From: Clostridiales bacterium
GTDB lineage: Bacteria > Bacillota > Clostridia > Christensenellales > Aristaeellaceae
Assembly (NCBI GenBank): GCA_012522875.1
Contig: JAAYJP010000124.1
Span: 1 to 6,012 of the forward strand
Direction of reading: 5' to 3'
Length of the DNA stretch: 6,012 nt
The position numbers and the translations under genes were made by a program. The notes under the pieces are model-generated. The model did no database searches and had not been told where the DNA came from. It saw nothing but the letters and a program-made list of their open reading frames with translations. This document shows positions 1 through 5,774 of this stretch, piece after piece. Within the stretch, counting starts at the first letter, position 1. Each line of letters starts with the position of its first letter.

Positions 1-1
1 A

Positions 2-247
2 GATGTAAACACATCAAATGAGGCAGCGTTAAGCCGCTTCTTCGCGGTTGATCTTCTCCAATCCTTCGGACAACTTAACGAAAGGGAGAAACAACTGATC
101 CGGCTTCGTCATATTGATGGGATGGAATATGAGGACATCGCGTTGATTCTGGGGATGAAAGAGGCGGCAGTTCGTACCGCTTTATCTCGCGCGCTGAAGC
201 ATCTGGCAGATTTGGCAAATGCTATAGACAGGGCTGAATTAATATGA
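2..247 (+). CDS. ECF-type sigma-70 factor, C-terminal part (5' end outside window)
   Basis: The open frame enters from the left edge and ends in TGA at 245-247, showing the last 81 residues. They match region 4 of an ECF sigma factor. LNEREKQLIRLRHIDGMEY is followed by the helix-turn-helix core EDIALILGMKEAAVRTALSR, which in this family binds the -35 element. Region 2 and the start codon lie outside the window. The stop overlaps the ATG of the next gene (ATGA, 244-247), which suggests translational coupling and a sigma/anti-sigma pair. Its target promoter may be the TGTAAC-N17-CGTTTA element at 1038-1066; this is inference from position. The family call is secure, the regulon is not. Confidence 0.9.
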   Translation, partial: DVNTSNEAALSRFFAVDLLQSFGQLNEREKQLIRLRHIDGMEYEDIALILGMKEAAVRTALSRALKHLADLANAIDRAELI

Positions 248-1026
248 AGAAAAACCATAGAAAGGATGCCCGAACCGTTCAGGCGGAAAACGACTTCACC
301 AAACGCGCCTATGACCTATGGGGCGAGCTGCAACTTGAAAAAGAGACAGATGAGCTTCTGCAGCAAATCCAGACAGAGCAGGCAACAAGCTGCAATCCCG
401 AAATGGAGTTGTTCTTTTCAAAGAACGACTCGAGATACCTGGCCCTCATCGCGAGGCATGTTTCAACGCACAAACGCCGGCATTTCATACGTGTTATATT
501 ACCAAAGATTGCGCGAGCTGCGGCAATGCTCATCGCTGTCATTGCACTGATGGGCGGCGCAGCCTTGGCAGCCAGCCCGTATCTGCGCGTCCAGGTCATG
601 CGCCTGCTGACGCGAATCACCCCGGAGTACACTGAACTTCGGCTGGTGGAGGACGAGGCTGGGTCCTTTATGGTTCCTGCAGATTGGAAAGGGACTCATT
701 ACCTCTCGTATATGCCTGAGGACATGGAAATCGTTCAAGTGACGAGTTCCGGCGGATCCCATATTGTCGTGTACCGGGGAATCACTGACAGAAACGCCGT
801 CGTTAATTTCCTGGAGGGGGGTCCGGGCGGCGTCACGAACGTGGACACGGAAGGTGCAGTTGTCCTGGAAACGGATGTTAGGGGACAGACCGCAACGCTT
901 GTGAGGAAAGTGAACAGCCTGCAGGTCTATTGGACCGACGGGGCGCACATGTACATGGTCAGCGCCAAAGGGGTTGGCGAAGAGACTGCGCTGCAGATAG
1001 CTCGCAGCGTACAACCGGTAAAATAA
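244..1026 (+). CDS. Membrane anti-sigma factor candidate with DUF4367-like domain
   Basis: A 260-residue protein with a charged N-terminal cytoplasmic part (about 1-89), one hydrophobic span (about 90-110, rich in Ala, Leu, Ile) and an extracytoplasmic C-terminal part. Residues about 150-258 resemble DUF4367: a YLSYMPEDMEIVQV-like opening, a central beta-rich stretch with an NVDTEGA segment, then DVRGQTATLVRKVNSLQVYW and a closing EETALQIARSVQPV helix. Proteins of this plan are commonly encoded next to ECF sigma factors in Bacillota and are thought to hold the sigma factor at the membrane. I see no ZAS-type HxxxCxxC zinc motif, so the sigma-binding part would be of another kind. The ATG lies in a 4-nt overlap with the sigma gene stop, supporting co-expression. 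The membrane topology is clear; the anti-sigma role is inferred from context. Confidence 0.8.
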   Translation: MKKNHRKDARTVQAENDFTKRAYDLWGELQLEKETDELLQQIQTEQATSCNPEMELFFSKNDSRYLALIARHVSTHKRRHFIRVILPKIARAAAMLIAVIALMGGAALAASPYLRVQVMRLLTRITPEYTELRLVEDEAGSFMVPADWKGTHYLSYMPEDMEIVQVTSSGGSHIVVYRGITDRNAVVNFLEGGPGGVTNVDTEGAVVLETDVRGQTATLVRKVNSLQVYWTDGAHMYMVSAKGVGEETALQIARSVQPVK

Positions 1027-1037
1027 AAAGGGGTTCC

Positions 1038-1066
1038 TGTAACAAAACCGACCTCCTTTTCGTTTA
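1038..1066 (+). promoter_or_regulatory. ECF-type promoter candidate (TGTAAC-N17-CGTTTA)
   Basis: TGTAAC at 1038-1043 is followed by a 17-nt spacer and CGTTTA at 1061-1066. The -35 element with its AAC core and a CG-starting -10 element fit the general ECF promoter plan (for example TGTAAC-N17-CGAC described for B. subtilis SigX). Transcription would begin near 1072, leaving a leader of about 27 nt before the ATG at 1099. Its place directly behind a sigma/anti-sigma pair suggests that pair controls it, but the assignment is inference. Confidence 0.6.
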
Positions 1067-1093
1067 GTGGTGTAGAAGGATGAAAAGGAGGTT
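1050..1093 (+). promoter_or_regulatory. Inverted repeat able to hide the ribosome binding site of the next gene
   Basis: ACCTCCTTTTC (1051-1061) is the exact reverse complement of GAAAAGGAGGT (1082-1092). With G-U and one A-U extension the stem can reach 1050-1065 with 1078-1093, leaving a loop of about 12 nt. The right arm contains the AAGGAGG Shine-Dalgarno of the gene starting at 1099. The left arm lies in the spacer of the ECF promoter candidate, so a transcript started there would lack it, while read-through RNA from the sigma/anti-sigma genes would carry both arms. The repeat is seen directly; its regulatory effect is inferred. Confidence 0.55.
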
Positions 1094-1098
1094 TTCAT

Positions 1099-1521
1099 AT
1101 GCGTTTTGGAACGAGGCGCCTGGTCCGGGCTGCGGTGGCGATTCTGTTGTGCGCAGTCGTTTTTTCGATGGTGCCGGCTAAGGCAGTTGTGCCCGGAACA
1201 ATTGATTTGATCCCGACGAAACTTCGGTACAACTACACTGACGCGATAGGGGTTGACCTCACTTTCAACGGTGGTACCGCCCAGTGCTCGGGATTCGTCT
1301 TCCCTTCCGGCTCGTACGACGTCTCTGCGACATTGACACTTTACAGGCAGGTTGTTTCGGGGTGGCAATACGTATCCTCATGGTACGGCAGCGAAACGGG
1401 CGGGATGCCTGTCATCGTCACCGGCGCCGCTTCGGTGGGAAGCGGAACGTACAAACTGGTGATTCGCGGGAATGTTAGCAACCTTGAATATCCAACAGCA
1501 TCTGTCATCAAAATAAAGTAG
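1099..1521 (+). CDS. Small secreted beta-rich protein, family not recognised
   Basis: A 140-residue protein with a Sec signal peptide: Arg/Lys-rich start, hydrophobic core at about 11-25 and an AKA cleavage site after residue 29. The mature part has about 111 residues, no lipobox, no further membrane span and one cysteine (C63). Alternating hydrophobic and polar residues, with short turns, suggest a beta-sandwich: YDVSATLTLYRQ (73-84), GWQYVSSWYG (88-97), GTYKLVIRGN (116-125). The start is fixed by a strong AAGGAGG site (about 1085-1091) with normal spacing. It has its own candidate ECF promoter, so it is probably a direct target of the sigma pair upstream. I do not recognise the family. An envelope-associated or ligand-binding role, or a toxin-like peptide, are all possible; the sequence does not decide. 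Confidence 0.8.
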   Translation: MRFGTRRLVRAAVAILLCAVVFSMVPAKAVVPGTIDLIPTKLRYNYTDAIGVDLTFNGGTAQCSGFVFPSGSYDVSATLTLYRQVVSGWQYVSSWYGSETGGMPVIVTGAASVGSGTYKLVIRGNVSNLEYPTASVIKIK

Positions 1522-1789
1522 GATTGAACAACTTTTCACAACATCTTATCCTGCCAGGTATATGTGCTTCTTGTATGTCATTCGTACGTCCTGAAATCAT
1601 CTGTGTTGCATCTTCTTGTTTTGTTGTCAGAACGCGAAAGGCATGATTTTTTTGAACGCACCGGTGAAAACGGAAGGGGGTGATTCCAGTGAATAGCTGA
1701 TATTGGCTGCCTTGTATGAGAGATGCTGTCTGAAACGTTTCTTCAAACGACAATACATGTAAAAAATGAACATTTATCGGGAGGAGAGA
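1522..1789 (+). other. Intergenic stretch between the two secreted-protein genes
   Basis: No convincing gene lies here. Visible elements are a weak SigA-like promoter candidate (1524-1552), an 8-bp palindrome CACCGGTG (1659-1666), a near-consensus Shine-Dalgarno AAGGGGGTGA (1674-1683) that leads only to GTG-AAT-AGC-TGA (1689-1700), and a 10-bp palindrome GAAACGTTTC (1732-1741) that could be an operator. There is no clear terminator behind the upstream gene, so read-through into the next gene is possible. Confidence 0.5.
1524..1552 (+). promoter_or_regulatory. Weak SigA-like promoter candidate
   Basis: TTGAAC (1524-1529), a 17-nt spacer and TATCCT (1547-1552) give four of six matches in each element. 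It begins just behind the stop codon of the upstream gene. If used, it would give the gene at 1790 a leader of about 230 nt. Such matches arise easily by chance. Confidence 0.2.
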
Positions 1790-2173
1790 ATGAAAAGCAA
1801 ATTCGCCAAGGTGCTCTCCATTGTTGCCGCTTTACTCTTGTTGGGAGCGGGTTCGGTGTATGCCGTCGTTAGTACGCTCTCCCCAGGGCCTTATAATGGG
1901 ACTGCCAGTTCTGGCACAGTAACAAAAACGACCTCTGGAAACCCATCAATGTATGTGAACTCCATTCAGAATATGACTCAAAGCTACTTCTGGTGTCGCC
2001 TCCGCTCCGGGAGCGACGCAGCAACACCGGCATACAAATTTACGTCAACTGGTTCGAAATCGATGTACTATCTGTCTGGTCAAGGCCAGGTAGGGGATCC
2101 CATCTTTGTAAGGGTACAAACGCACGCGGATGAAGCGAATACTATTACTGTACAACTTACCTGGTATCCGTAA
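1790..2173 (+). CDS. Small secreted protein, possibly bacteriocin-like; family not recognised
   Basis: A 127-residue protein with a clear signal peptide: MKSKFAK, a hydrophobic core at about 8-23 and a VYA cleavage site after residue 25. The ATG at 1790 is preferred over an in-frame ATG at 1766 because GGGAGGAG (1779-1786) sits just before it and the earlier ATG would spoil the signal peptide. The mature part of about 102 residues is rich in Ser, Thr, Gly and aromatic residues, has one cysteine (C69, in YFWCRLRSG) and ends in VQLTWYP. This size and composition, and the downstream lipoprotein/ABC genes, recall small secreted proteins encoded beside ABC transporters in Bacillota, such as the lactococcin-972 type or DUF2712 proteins. 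I see no decisive motif, so the family is open. A stem-loop follows the stop codon. Confidence 0.75.
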   Translation: MKSKFAKVLSIVAALLLLGAGSVYAVVSTLSPGPYNGTASSGTVTKTTSGNPSMYVNSIQNMTQSYFWCRLRSGSDAATPAYKFTSTGSKSMYYLSGQGQVGDPIFVRVQTHADEANTITVQLTWYP

Positions 2174-2180
2174 AGAATAT

Positions 2181-2211
2181 TGCCCCAATGGAGGTTATCT
2201 CTATTGGGGCA
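2181..2211 (+). terminator. Stem-loop behind the second secreted-protein gene, weak terminator or attenuator
   Basis: TGCCCCAATGGAG (2181-2193) pairs with CTCTATTGGGGCA (2199-2211) in a 13-bp stem with one G-U pair and a 5-nt loop. It starts eight bases after the stop codon. The T-run behind it is only TTT before CACATG, so termination is probably incomplete. As no clear promoter is seen before the lipoprotein gene at 2234, the element may set the ratio between the secreted protein and the lipoprotein/ABC genes, or protect the upstream mRNA end. Confidence 0.6.
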
Positions 2212-2233
2212 TTTCACATGAAAGGATGAACTG

Positions 2234-3442
2234 ATGACGATGAATAAAAAGCCATATCTCATGTTTTTGCTTTGTTTGGCCCTCATCCTCGCAGCCTGCG
2301 CGCCGCAGCAGGAGGCGGACTTAGGCGGTAGCGCGGATGTTTCACCGCCAGCCAGCGTAACGTTTCCACCCGAACCTACCGCCCCGCCTTCTGCCAAGGT
2401 AGAAACAGCTCATGAACCATTGGCAGACTCTAATGTGACAACGCCCCAGACAGACATTTGGGGAGCAAACAGCCTGCCGACCCAGACGAGATGGATTTCA
2501 GAAGTCCGTAGATTCGGGAACGTGGATATTTGGGTGAATATGCAGGAACCGGCTCCGTTCCCGGACAAGACACACGTACTTAAGGTAAAGATCGCAGGTG
2601 TCGTAAATACTATCAACATGGAAGATTTTCTGTCTACATTACAGCTTTCCGCGTTGCCCGCCGGGTTCAGCGTCAATATGCAGCACGAGGGCTTGCTGTA
2701 TGGTCCATCTGATAGTATGGAAATTGATATCGCCCCGGTTCCGGTTGGCGATTATCCGGAGGACCTGACTGGGTATGCCGACCCCGTATATCGGCTGAGT
2801 GAATGGAGCCAGCCAATTATTTGGACTGCCGACCAGCAGGCTATACTAAAAGCCGCCAACGCAGGTGTGCTCGCCCAACACATCGCGCAGAACCTTGGTG
2901 TTTCCACTGCCGCTCCGAGTGTGCTCTACCGTACTCCGCTGCTGGATGGGCGTATGGCTACTGCGCTGTTCTTGCCATACCTGCTGCGCGGGCTTCCCAT
3001 GCAGAGTGAGCACACTGTACATGACAACTGGAGGGAAGCCGGCGGCCGGGAATGGGGCTATGTGCCTCGGCAGGGCATGCGTATCACCGTGCTGGATGAC
3101 GGACAGGTATACCGTATTGACGTGCCGCCATCGCCGGTGGAAACGGGAGTGCTTGATGCGGAACCGAAGTTCATCTCCTGGTCGGACGCGCTGGTATATG
3201 TGATGGCTTCCGCCAATATCAGAAGCCTTTCTCCCGGTGCAACTGGGTTCGCGCTCGTGGCGGCGCGAACTTGCTTTGTTCTCAACCCGATTCCGGGGTC
3301 CTTTGATGAATATGAGGCCGTGCCTGCGTATGAGATGTGCTTCCGTTTTTACGACAGGGGTAACGCCTCCCAGCTTGAGCAGTTCCTGTCGGTATGGTCG
3401 TTTTACGTGGACGCGCGAACGGGTAAGGTTTTCAGGCGATGA
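2234..3442 (+). CDS. Lipoprotein, probable partner of the ABC transporter
   Basis: A 402-residue protein with a lipoprotein signal peptide: MTMNKK, a hydrophobic core, and lipobox Leu-Ala-Ala-Cys with C22 as lipidated residue. A proline-rich, low-complexity linker (about 28-70) sets the folded part off from the membrane. The rest is soluble and mixed alpha/beta. The last part, VPAYEMCFRFYD (363-374) and FYVDARTGKVFRR (390-402), resembles the closing strand of PepSY or YycI-like extracytoplasmic domains, but this is only a loose likeness and I do not recognise the family. ATG 2234 is favoured over 2240 because AAAGGA (2221-2226) is correctly spaced for it. The stop overlaps the permease ATG (3439-3442), so lipoprotein, permease and ATPase are probably made together. 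A substrate-binding, sensing or immunity role is inferred from this context. Confidence 0.8.
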   Translation: MTMNKKPYLMFLLCLALILAACAPQQEADLGGSADVSPPASVTFPPEPTAPPSAKVETAHEPLADSNVTTPQTDIWGANSLPTQTRWISEVRRFGNVDIWVNMQEPAPFPDKTHVLKVKIAGVVNTINMEDFLSTLQLSALPAGFSVNMQHEGLLYGPSDSMEIDIAPVPVGDYPEDLTGYADPVYRLSEWSQPIIWTADQQAILKAANAGVLAQHIAQNLGVSTAAPSVLYRTPLLDGRMATALFLPYLLRGLPMQSEHTVHDNWREAGGREWGYVPRQGMRITVLDDGQVYRIDVPPSPVETGVLDAEPKFISWSDALVYVMASANIRSLSPGATGFALVAARTCFVLNPIPGSFDEYEAVPAYEMCFRFYDRGNASQLEQFLSVWSFYVDARTGKVFRR

Positions 3443-5034
3443 TGAGTTGTGTGTACAATGAACTGAAAAGGGCTGTATTCCGGTGGTCATTCCTGGCGGG
3501 AGTGGCGCTGCAAGGATTCCTTTTATGGCTGGGGGCGTGGGAGGACTGGGGCTTCCGGGACCAGGTGGACGCATTCTACCTGTTCGCGCTATCCCGGGAA
3601 AACGCGATGTTCTCGCTGTTTTCGCCGATGGCGGCGATATTGCCCTATGTGTTGGCTTTCGCAGGAGACTGGCAACACAAAGCTGTTTACTACCAGTTGC
3701 ATCGCAGCGGTGTGCGACGCTATACAGTATCCCGTATCGCTGCTGTGGTCTTATCCGGCGGTCTCGCTTTAGCTACGGGTACGTTTCTCTATGCGCTGGC
3801 GTGCATTCTCCTCTCTCCCCAGGACAGCTTTATCGTGGAGGTTTGGCGAACCTATGCCGACGGCTCCTGGCTGGAGAGCGCATTCCACTCCGTTGGTGGC
3901 AGGGGATACATGTGGCTGAGCGTGGGGCTGGACGGCCTGGCCGGGATGGTATGGGCGTGTGTCGGTCTACTGGCGGGCATCCTATTTCGACAGCCTATCA
4001 TCGCAGCGCTGACCACGCAAGCTGTCTACTTGATGTTCCTGCGCGTCCCCTTCCTGTCCGCGCTGTACAAGCCAAACGCGCACTTTACCCCTTCGGAAAG
4101 CAATGAAACGCTAGGGCTTGGGCGCATCCTCATGGACCAATGGCTCATCATCGCAGCGGTTTCCCTCCTGACTGCCCTTTTTGTTCGCAGGGGAGCCTTG
4201 AGGCTTGGCGTCAACCGCTCCCCGCTGCGCCGGCTCCAGCGGTACCTTCGGCTGCCAGGCGTGCTGCGGGAAATGGACGTGTGGCTGGTCGTTCTTCCCT
4301 TCTTATTGCTGCGACCGTTCATCTTCACTATGAGCACGCGGAGTGCCGCCGAGGCGCTGCTACACGGGCTGGGTGGGTTCCCATATGTGGAAATGCCAAC
4401 GGCCAATGATGTCTCCCAATGGTTTTTGCTGCTGATCCCGCCCTTGATGATCTCAATGGTATCACTGCGACGGGAGGCGTCCTCCCGGTTGTACATGACG
4501 CTGTACCGATTCGGGGGCACCGCATCCTGGCTGTGGCGGCAGCTGGGGCAACAGGCGTTGATGTGTACAGTCTATGTCGTCGCGCAGGCAGCCGTGCTTC
4601 TGGGCTTAGCGGCATTGCGCGGGCTGGGATTCGGCTCCGCGGTCTTACTCCTCGCAGAGGAGGGAGCCCAGATCATAACCTTTCAAGATACGCTGCTCGT
4701 GTTGCCGCTGCTGACGGCGCATCTATGCGCTCTGTGCTTCTTCACGACGATGGCGTTCCTGCTGACAAACAGAGGCATGGCTTCGATGCTTCTGGTATTG
4801 CTGATATCCGTCGGCTCGGCGTGGCTCGTACGCATAGGGCAGTACAGAGCTTTCATCCTGGGATACACGGGGATGCTGCTGCGCAGTTCCCTTATGTATC
4901 CTGGGCACATCAACCCATGGATTCAAATCGTGATACAGATTGGGCTATGTGCGCTGCTGGCACTCGCCTGCCAAATGGCGGCAGGGTATAACAGGCGCTT
5001 TGTGCACCGGAAAGTGGGGCAGGCACATGATTGA
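3439..5034 (+). CDS. ABC-2-like permease, 12 predicted spans in two repeated halves
   Basis: A 531-residue, strongly hydrophobic protein. Spans are judged by eye at about 15-33, 57-76, 99-124, 159-183, 184-206, 232-250, then 281-298, 326-343, 368-395, 418-442, 446-465 and 493-515. The second set repeats the first with an offset of about 260-270 residues. In each half, span two is followed by a basic, Tyr-rich cytoplasmic loop (KAVYYQLHRSGVRRY at 81-95; SSRLYMTLYRFGG at 348-360), a place where ABC-2 permeases contact the ATPase. A charged linker (about 250-280) joins the halves. One chain may thus supply both transmembrane units. It overlaps the lipoprotein gene by 4 nt and the ATPase gene by 8 nt. 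Transport substrate unknown; export of, or defence against, a peptide or envelope-active compound is inferred. ATG 3439 or 3442 could both serve as start. Confidence 0.85.
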   Translation: MMSCVYNELKRAVFRWSFLAGVALQGFLLWLGAWEDWGFRDQVDAFYLFALSRENAMFSLFSPMAAILPYVLAFAGDWQHKAVYYQLHRSGVRRYTVSRIAAVVLSGGLALATGTFLYALACILLSPQDSFIVEVWRTYADGSWLESAFHSVGGRGYMWLSVGLDGLAGMVWACVGLLAGILFRQPIIAALTTQAVYLMFLRVPFLSALYKPNAHFTPSESNETLGLGRILMDQWLIIAAVSLLTALFVRRGALRLGVNRSPLRRLQRYLRLPGVLREMDVWLVVLPFLLLRPFIFTMSTRSAAEALLHGLGGFPYVEMPTANDVSQWFLLLIPPLMISMVSLRREASSRLYMTLYRFGGTASWLWRQLGQQALMCTVYVVAQAAVLLGLAALRGLGFGSAVLLLAEEGAQIITFQDTLLVLPLLTAHLCALCFFTTMAFLLTNRGMASMLLVLLISVGSAWLVRIGQYRAFILGYTGMLLRSSLMYPGHINPWIQIVIQIGLCALLALACQMAAGYNRRFVHRKVGQAHD

Positions 5035-5668
5035 ATGCAAGTCGGTGCAGGTGGTTCTGCAGGGTAAAGACATCCTTGACGGCATCACCGTCCATTTTGC
5101 ACGCGGGCGGATTCATGGCATCATCGGACGCAACGGCTCCGGCAAGACGATGCTGCTTAAGGCATTGAGCGGCTACCTGCGCCCAACGGGCGGCAGCATC
5201 CTGGTGGACGGCAAAGAGCTTTACAAGGAGATAGCATACCCTCCGTCCATGGGGCTCATCATCGAAACGCCGGGCTTCAACCAATTCACCAGCGGGCGAC
5301 ACAACCTGACGTACTTGGCCGGCATCCGGGGACAGATTGGCCTGGCGCATGTGAACAGCGCACTGTCCGCGGTGGGGATGTTGCAGGAGGCAGGCAAACT
5401 TGTCCGGCAGTATTCGTTAGGAATGAAGCAGCGGCTTGCCATCGCGCAGGCGATCATGGAAGACCCGGCTTTGTTGCTGCTGGATGAGCCGTTCAACGGA
5501 TTGGACAAGGCTGGTCTATTGTCAATGCACACGTTGCTGCAGGAATTGCGCGCGCATGGGAAGACCATCTTGCTGGCCAGCCACAACCCTGTGGACATCC
5601 AGACGCTGTGCGATACCGTCCATGAGATGGAAGGGGGAAAGCTAGGCCGTCTGGGGACAACATTTTGA
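5027..5668 (+). CDS. ABC transporter ATP-binding protein, BcrA-like
   Basis: A 213-residue ATPase subunit starting at ATG 5027 (MIECKSVQVVLQGKDIL). An upstream in-frame ATG at 4940 is rejected because it would add 29 residues that only translate the permease gene in another frame. Motifs in order: Walker A GRNGSGKT (34-41), a Q-loop position with Glu in IIETPGF (78-84), signature YSLGMKQRLAIA (129-140) in the degenerate form usual for BcrA-like proteins, Walker B ALLLLDEP (148-155), D-loop NGLD (157-160) and H-loop histidine H186 in LLASHN. All catalytic elements look intact. It is shorter than BcrA proteins, which usually have about 300 residues, so the C-terminal extension is missing. The gene overlaps the permease by 8 nt and should power it. 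BcrA-type systems often give resistance to, or export, peptide antibiotics; the specific role here is not shown. Confidence 0.95.
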   Translation: MIECKSVQVVLQGKDILDGITVHFARGRIHGIIGRNGSGKTMLLKALSGYLRPTGGSILVDGKELYKEIAYPPSMGLIIETPGFNQFTSGRHNLTYLAGIRGQIGLAHVNSALSAVGMLQEAGKLVRQYSLGMKQRLAIAQAIMEDPALLLLDEPFNGLDKAGLLSMHTLLQELRAHGKTILLASHNPVDIQTLCDTVHEMEGGKLGRLGTTF

Positions 5669-5710
5669 CGAAATGGTAAGACACACCCTGTTGCCCCAAT
5701 GCTATGTCGT

Positions 5711-5738
5711 TTGATACAAGGTTGATCGAACTTAAATT
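5711..5738 (+). promoter_or_regulatory. SigA-like promoter candidate before the second sigma factor gene
   Basis: TTGATA (5711-5716, five of six consensus bases), a 16-nt spacer and TAAATT (5733-5738, four of six) precede the ATG at 5775. The predicted start near 5745 would give a leader of about 30 nt. The region is AT-rich and gene-free, which suits a promoter but also raises the chance of a random match. Confidence 0.3.
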
Positions 5739-5774
5739 GAGTAAGCAATTACAGAATCAACCGCCATCAGCGGC

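Noticed and set aside
499..1368. Long minus-strand open frame of 289 codons
   Set aside because: It spans two well-supported plus-strand genes and the promoter between them, has no ribosome binding site, and its translation is rich in Arg, His, Pro and Ser with no domain character, typical of an antisense shadow.
1522..1789. Riboswitch in the long leader of the second secreted-protein gene
   Set aside because: I found only short palindromes and no conserved junction or aptamer motif of a known class.
2218..2229. ATG-AAA-GGA-TGA mini frame before the lipoprotein gene
   Set aside because: It is only three codons long and its bases are better explained as the ribosome binding site of the lipoprotein gene.
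2846..3574. Minus-strand open frame of 242 codons
   Set aside because: It lies opposite the lipoprotein and permease genes, has a low-complexity Pro/Arg/His-rich product and no start signal.
3483..4106. Plus-strand open frame of 207 codons inside the permease gene
   Set aside because: The permease frame gives consistent membrane spans and operon overlaps, while this frame gives a Gly/Arg/Pro-rich product without any recognisable feature.
4940..5026. N-terminal extension of the ATPase to an earlier ATG
   Set aside because: The extra 29 residues are the permease gene read in another frame, and family alignment places the start at MIECKS (5027).
5652..5697. Inverted repeat GGGG-A-CAAC with GTTG-CCCC as terminator of the ABC operon
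   Set aside because: The stem is two short 4-bp blocks around a loop of about 29 nt and no T-run follows, so a terminator call is not supported.
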